Shown: one piece after another, positions 60,235-64,000 of the stretch | Layout of the letters: each line of letters begins with the position of its first letter | How positions within the stretch are numbered: the stretch's first letter is position 1 | NCBI RefSeq assembly: GCF_008123425.1 | Contig: NZ_VSSS01000014.1 | Coordinates: 124,001 to 188,000, forward strand | DNA length: 64,000 bases | Origin: Bradyrhizobium rifense | GTDB taxonomy: Bacteria > Pseudomonadota > Alphaproteobacteria > Rhizobiales > Xanthobacteraceae | Reading direction: 5' to 3' | Notes under the pieces: model-generated | What the model saw: only the letters and a program-made list of their open reading frames with translations | Told to the model about the DNA's origin: nothing | Database searches by the model: none | Position numbers and translations under genes: made by a program

Positions 60235-60939
60235 CTATTGTCGCGCAGCGGGCGTCTCCGCCATGGCGGTCTGCAAGGTGGCCTGCGAAGGCGGGCAGGT
60301 GATCGCAGCCTCCAGCATGTCGAGGATGTTCTCGATGGTGAAGGGCTGGCCCCACAGACGACTGCTCCTGGTATTCCGTGATTCCAGCGCAGCTTCGTGT
60401 GCAGACAGAACCGCGTTGGAATAGATCGCCAACATCGAAAGGCGCTGTTCGACGATGGCCGCGGGTCCGGGCAACATCCGCTTCAGATGATTGACGCACT
60501 CGACGTAGCCGGCGTTCCACCGGTTGTTCAGCGCATCGCGTAGCGTCGTGGGATCGGATGCCTGGAGGTGTGAGATAAATCGGATATAGCCGCGCCACCG
60601 TTCGTCCTCGCCGAGTTCGATGACCGGCATGAACAGGACCAGCATCACCTCGCGAATGCTCGCCGGGCCGCCGCGCTTTTCCATGTCGTCGAGCATTTCG
60701 CGCCGTCGCGCATCGAGCACGGCGGCGCCATCGACCACCATCTGCCGGATCAGCTCTTCCTTGGTCCGGAAGTGATAGTACAGCGCGGCGTTGTTCCGCT
60801 GTCCGGCGGCATCGACAATCTGCTGAACCGTCACGGCGTCGATACCATGGCGCCCGAATAGCATTTGCGCCGCCATCTTGATCTGGTCTTTGGTCTGTTC
60901 CGAGGCGGCGCGGGGCACCGTTTTCATTCTGCTTGACAT
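60235..60939 (-). CDS. TetR-family transcriptional repressor
   Basis: A 234-residue TetR protein. The N-terminal helix-turn-helix reads AAQMLFGRHGIDAVTVQQIVDAAGQRNNAALYYHFRTKEEL, the standard TetR motif, and a long helical ligand domain follows. Divergent from the flavin monooxygenase-esterase gene at 61003 with a perfect palindrome between. Probably represses that gene until an aromatic or ester ligand binds. Confidence 0.9.
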   Translation of the reverse strand: MSSRMKTVPRAASEQTKDQIKMAAQMLFGRHGIDAVTVQQIVDAAGQRNNAALYYHFRTKEELIRQMVVDGAAVLDARRREMLDDMEKRGGPASIREVMLVLFMPVIELGEDERWRGYIRFISHLQASDPTTLRDALNNRWNAGYVECVNHLKRMLPGPAAIVEQRLSMLAIYSNAVLSAHEAALESRNTRSSRLWGQPFTIENILDMLEAAITCPPSQATLQTAMAETPAARQ

Positions 60940-60960
60940 TCAAACCTGCCTGAACCTAAG

Positions 60961-60978
60961 TTAAGTGAAATCACTTAA
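60961..60978. promoter_or_regulatory. Perfect palindromic operator between tetR and the monooxygenase gene
   Basis: TTAAGTGA/AA/TCACTTAA, an 18-bp palindrome with 8-bp perfect arms, is AT-rich, sits 21 bp before the tetR start and 24 bp before the monooxygenase start, and has the size of a TetR dimer site. It would let the repressor control both promoters. Confidence 0.8.
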
Positions 60979-61002
60979 TAGGTCAAGATGAGGAAACGAA
61001 CT

Positions 61003-63159
61003 ATGCGCGTGCTCGTAGCAGGTGGCGGCATCGGCGGACTGGTGACTGCAATTGCGTTGCGTCATCACGGCATCGAGGTGGTCGTCCTCGAACAGGCAGA
61101 AGGGCTGAACGAGGTCGGCGCCGGCATTCAGATCGCCAGCAATGCCGCGATCGTGCTCCGCGAACTGGGGCTCGAAACCGCCATGCAAGCCGTCGGCGTC
61201 AAACCTGAATCCTACGACTATCGCGATCTGCGCACGGGGCGCCTGCTCTATCAGGCGCCGCTCGGCGATGAGGCGGCCCGCCGCTACGGAGCGCCGATGT
61301 ACAACGTCCATCGCAGCGATCTCATTCAGTTGCTGTTCGACGCTGTCCCTGCGGAATCGAAGCGGCTGGGCGCCCGTTGTGTGGCGATCTCGCAGTCCGA
61401 TGACGCGGTCGAGGTCAGGCTGCAGACCGGCGAGACGCTGAAGGGCGACGTATTGGTGGGGTGTGATGGCATTCACTCCGTCGTGCGACAGTATCTGCGC
61501 GGGCAGGAAGAGAAGCATTTCTCTAATATTCTGATGTGGCGCTCATTGATTCCGGCAGAGCGCCTCGAAGGCCTCGAGCTTCCCGAGCGCGGCAACTACT
61601 GGTTCGGGCCTGGCCGCACGCTGATCACCTATTGGGTGCGGCCTAAAAATCTGTACAGCATCCTGGCTTCGGTGCCGGCCGATGAGGTACGCCGCGAATC
61701 CTGGACCGAGAGCGGCGACATTGCCGAAATGCTCCGTTCTTTCGAAGATGCCGAGCCGCGGGCGCGGGCCATGCTCGAGCAGTCGAAGACGGCCTTCATC
61801 ACCGGCATGTACTACCGCGATCCGATCGACAGCTGGAGTTCGGGCCGCGTCACGCTGCTTGGCGACGCGGCACATCCCATGGTGCCGTTCCTGGCGGCAG
61901 GTGCCGGACAGAGCATCGAGGATGCCTGGACGTTCGCGCGCGTCCTGTCCCGACGGCAAGACGACGTCCCGGACGCGCTCCTCGAGTATGAGCGGCGTCG
62001 CCTGCCACGCACGACGCGCATCCAGGCCGGAGCGCGTGCCGCCGTGAAGCTCGTACACGAGACGGACACGGCCCGTCTGCGCAATCGCAATGCGCGCTGG
62101 AAAGGTATGGCGCGCATCGATCCGCTGGCGGAGACGAGCTGGGGTCTGGCATGGGACTACAATGTCGTGAAAGCAGTGGAGGGGGCGCCGGGCGAGGTCG
62201 TCAATGTCACCGGCCTGCGTGAAGGCAAGCGGCTGCAGCGCCCGGAGAGCCAACGCGCCTTCGAGCTCTGGAAATACGCGTTCCGTCCCGAGGACGTGGC
62301 GCGTGGTCATGACGGCCTTCGCGAGGCCTATGATCGCTTCCTGACCACGAACTTCCCGTTGCCCGGCGGCTTCGAGGCGATAGAGGACGAACTCGGCGAC
62401 GTCAGGGCGTTCCGCGTCTCGGCAAAGGAAGCTCACTCCGACAATGTCGTGCTGCACTTCCATGGCGGCGGCTACCTGATCGGTTCGGCCGAGGGGTCGC
62501 TGGAATATGCAAGCAGGTTGGCAACAGCTGCCGACGGGGTTTGCTATACCATAGACTACCGGCTTGCGCCTGAGCATGCTTATCCAGCTGCGATCGACGA
62601 CGCCGTCGTCGCGTATCGTGCATTGCTGGGAAGAGGCGTTCCCGCGAGTTCAATTTTGCTATCCGGCGAATCCGCTGGCGGCGGCCTTGCCCTCGCGCTG
62701 GCGCTCGCACTCCGCACGGCCGGCGATCCCATGCCCGCCGGCATCCTCGCGGTCGCGCCATTTGCCGACCTCACCCTATCGGGCGAGAGCGTCCGTGCGT
62801 TCAATGGAGACGATCCCGCGGCGAACCGCGATCTCCTGACCTTCATGGGAGCGTCGTATTTCCAGGGCCACGAGCCCACGGATCCTCTGGTGTCGCCACT
62901 GTTCGGCGATCTCACCGGCCTGCCGCCGCTTTTCGTTACGGCAACGCAAGGCGAAGTGTTGCTCAGCGACGCCATACGCCTGGCCGAACGCGCGGAAAGG
63001 GCTGGTGTCAACGTGACGCTGCGTCTGGTAGAGGATTCCGTCCATGTTTACACGATCTTTCCCTTCCTCCCCGAAACGGAGAGCACGATGGGCGAGGTCG
63101 CTGATTGGGCGCGGCGGAATCTGCAACGGAGTGCGGCGCACTCGCAAGCCGCGGAATGA
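61003..63159 (+). CDS. Flavin-dependent aromatic hydroxylase fused to an HSL-type esterase
   Basis: A 718-residue two-domain enzyme. Domain 1 (about 1-395) is a salicylate-hydroxylase-like monooxygenase: VAGGGIGGLVTAIAL (FAD/GxGxxG), GCDGIHSVVRQYL (DG) and LLGDAAHPMVPFLAAGAGQS (GD). Domain 2 (about 425-715) is a hormone-sensitive-lipase-like esterase with HFHGGGYLIGS, GESAGGGLALA (nucleophile Ser) and a late His in DSVHVY. The acidic residue in the usual GxxD is E in ATQGEVLLSDA. It uses NAD(P)H and FAD to hydroxylate a ring. Esterase may cleave the substrate ester first. ATG at 61003 follows GAGGAAA. Confidence 0.88.
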   Translation: MRVLVAGGGIGGLVTAIALRHHGIEVVVLEQAEGLNEVGAGIQIASNAAIVLRELGLETAMQAVGVKPESYDYRDLRTGRLLYQAPLGDEAARRYGAPMYNVHRSDLIQLLFDAVPAESKRLGARCVAISQSDDAVEVRLQTGETLKGDVLVGCDGIHSVVRQYLRGQEEKHFSNILMWRSLIPAERLEGLELPERGNYWFGPGRTLITYWVRPKNLYSILASVPADEVRRESWTESGDIAEMLRSFEDAEPRARAMLEQSKTAFITGMYYRDPIDSWSSGRVTLLGDAAHPMVPFLAAGAGQSIEDAWTFARVLSRRQDDVPDALLEYERRRLPRTTRIQAGARAAVKLVHETDTARLRNRNARWKGMARIDPLAETSWGLAWDYNVVKAVEGAPGEVVNVTGLREGKRLQRPESQRAFELWKYAFRPEDVARGHDGLREAYDRFLTTNFPLPGGFEAIEDELGDVRAFRVSAKEAHSDNVVLHFHGGGYLIGSAEGSLEYASRLATAADGVCYTIDYRLAPEHAYPAAIDDAVVAYRALLGRGVPASSILLSGESAGGGLALALALALRTAGDPMPAGILAVAPFADLTLSGESVRAFNGDDPAANRDLLTFMGASYFQGHEPTDPLVSPLFGDLTGLPPLFVTATQGEVLLSDAIRLAERAERAGVNVTLRLVEDSVHVYTIFPFLPETESTMGEVADWARRNLQRSAAHSQAAE

Positions 63160-63243
63160 GAAATGCAGGACGTGTCGCACTCCAAAGCGTAATGACGGCT
63201 CAACCCGATCTGGTCGCCTTTTGGGTGCATCCGCGTTCGAGTC

Positions 63244-64000
63244 TCATATGTGAGTGCCCGCTCTCTCTGACGTGAACGGCAGGTCAGCTCGCCGCAGGGT
63301 TACGATGAGCCCGCTGGACAGCACGGAAATTCCGGCAGCGATCCACAGCGCGAGCTGATAGGTCTGGAACTGATCGTAGATCCTCCCGAACAGTGTCGGT
63401 CCGAACGCCAGGCCGAGTGTGAACGCGACCATGAGAAAGCCGAGTATTCGACCAAAATGTCGAAGCCCGAATGCTCGTGAGGCGATGTAGGTCAGCGCGT
63501 CGACTTCCGCGCCGAGGCCGAAGCCGAGGAATGCGGCCGCAATCATCGCGTTTGCGCCGGTGGCGTTGGTCAGTAGCAGCACGCTGAATGCGACCGCCGG
63601 CGCCAGGAACACCAGCGCGGTCAGATGCGGCGCAAATATCCTGTCGAGTAGCAGCCCGAGTGAGAGGCGACCGACCATCATGGCGAGACCTACGATCGTC
63701 ATGACGAAGGAAGCCTGCTGTGCTGACACGCCTCGGTCCGTCAGAACGAGCGGAAGACTGGTGCTGCCGCCTCCGATCGCGATCGAGATCAGGAAGAATG
63801 CTGCGAACAGCGTCCAGAACGCGCGTCCCGCCAGCGCCGCCCTTACGGACAATCCCGGCGTCTTGTCCTCGTGACCGAGAGTCTTGTCGGTGAGTTGCGG
63901 TGGATCACGCAGGAGAAAGGTGGCGGCGAATGCACCTATCGTGAATACGATGAGCCCCAGGAAAACATAAGCATGGCGCCAGCCGAATTGCGTGATGAGC
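63244..64000 (-). CDS. MFS transporter, 5' end beyond the window
   Basis: The frame is open to the right edge, reading LITQFGWRHAYVFLGLIVF at the start of the visible part. It continues through PPQLTDKTLGHEDKTPGLSV, the central cytoplasmic loop, and MTIVGLAMMVGRLSLGLLLDRIF to the end GADLPF-like tail. About 252 codons are present, covering from helix 5 or 6 onward. It is convergent with the fusion gene, and may carry the same substrate. Confidence 0.85.
   Translation of the reverse strand, partial: LITQFGWRHAYVFLGLIVFTIGAFAATFLLRDPPQLTDKTLGHEDKTPGLSVRAALAGRAFWTLFAAFFLISIAIGGGSTSLPLVLTDRGVSAQQASFVMTIVGLAMMVGRLSLGLLLDRIFAPHLTALVFLAPAVAFSVLLLTNATGANAMIAAAFLGFGLGAEVDALTYIASRAFGLRHFGRILGFLMVAFTLGLAFGPTLFGRIYDQFQTYQLALWIAAGISVLSSGLIVTLRRADLPFTSERAGTHI

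Noticed and set aside
1-64000. CRISPR arrays, insertion sequences, phage structural genes, rRNA
   Set aside because: No repeat-spacer periodicity, transposase, integrase, capsid or rRNA-like sequence was seen on either strand.

Overview
The window looks like the chromosome of a high-GC soil or root-associated alphaproteobacterium, most likely Bradyrhizobium or a close relative. I infer this from the many ABC and TRAP uptake systems, the amide and hydroxyproline catabolic islands, the dense set of one-component regulators and the form of the PqqA peptide. No rRNA gene, complete tRNA, CRISPR array or intact transposase was found.

Layout. (1) 1-6.3 kb: the end of an F420/NADP-reductase-like gene, an IclR regulator, and a divergent VOC / luciferase-like monooxygenase / flavin reductase / hydrolase / enoyl-CoA hydratase operon. 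Two of these proteins are unusual fusions: flavin reductase with an IclR-type effector domain, and alpha/beta hydrolase with half of an MFS transporter. (2) 6.4-10.5 kb: a 27-codon pqqA gene, an AraC/XylS regulator, a lactonase-like amidohydrolase and a periplasmic PQQ sugar dehydrogenase. They are tied together by three tandem 20-bp-spaced operator pairs. (3) 10.8-30 kb, all on the minus strand: a three-subunit molybdenum hydroxylase (large subunit frameshifted), HyuA/HyuB hydantoinase-oxoprolinase, AraC and LysR regulators, PxpA/PxpB/PxpC homologues together with a biotin carboxylase and a biotin carrier, and a LivKMHFG-type ABC importer. I infer a lactam, imide or cyclic-amide utilisation island. 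(4) 30-40.8 kb, plus strand: an AmiC/AmiR-type amide sensor and antiterminator behind a leader terminator, a urea/short-amide-type ABC importer, a formamidase/acetamidase, a double-domain nitrilase-family protein and an SDR dehydrogenase. This is a short-chain amide island. (5) 40.8-42 kb: a scarred boundary with a dusA 5'-end remnant framed by 13-bp inverted repeats and a tRNA 3'-end remnant. (6) 42-59.1 kb: a hydroxyproline island. It holds an epimerase, D-hydroxyproline oxidase/dehydrogenase, Pyr4H2C deaminase, ketoglutarate-semialdehyde dehydrogenase, an LDH2-type imine reductase, a polar amino-acid ABC importer, a TRAP importer (DctP frameshifted), a prolidase-like amidohydrolase with an MFS carrier and GAF protein, and RpiR and GntR regulators. 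Four copies of one GntR-like operator link its operons. (7) 59.2-60.4 kb: a rearrangement scar with an AhpD-like and a GAF remnant. (8) 60.2-64 kb: a TetR regulator, a perfect palindromic operator, a flavin monooxygenase-esterase fusion and the 3' part of an MFS gene running off the window.

The most promising under-described elements are the PqqA/AraC/operator regulon, the split biotin-dependent carboxylase built from PxpB/PxpC, AccC and a BCCP, the four-site hydroxyproline regulon, the nitrilase with a dead second domain, and the dusA/tRNA att scar. Frameshifts or fusions affect at least five genes. That is either real decay of catabolic islands or sequence error, and re-sequencing would separate the two.
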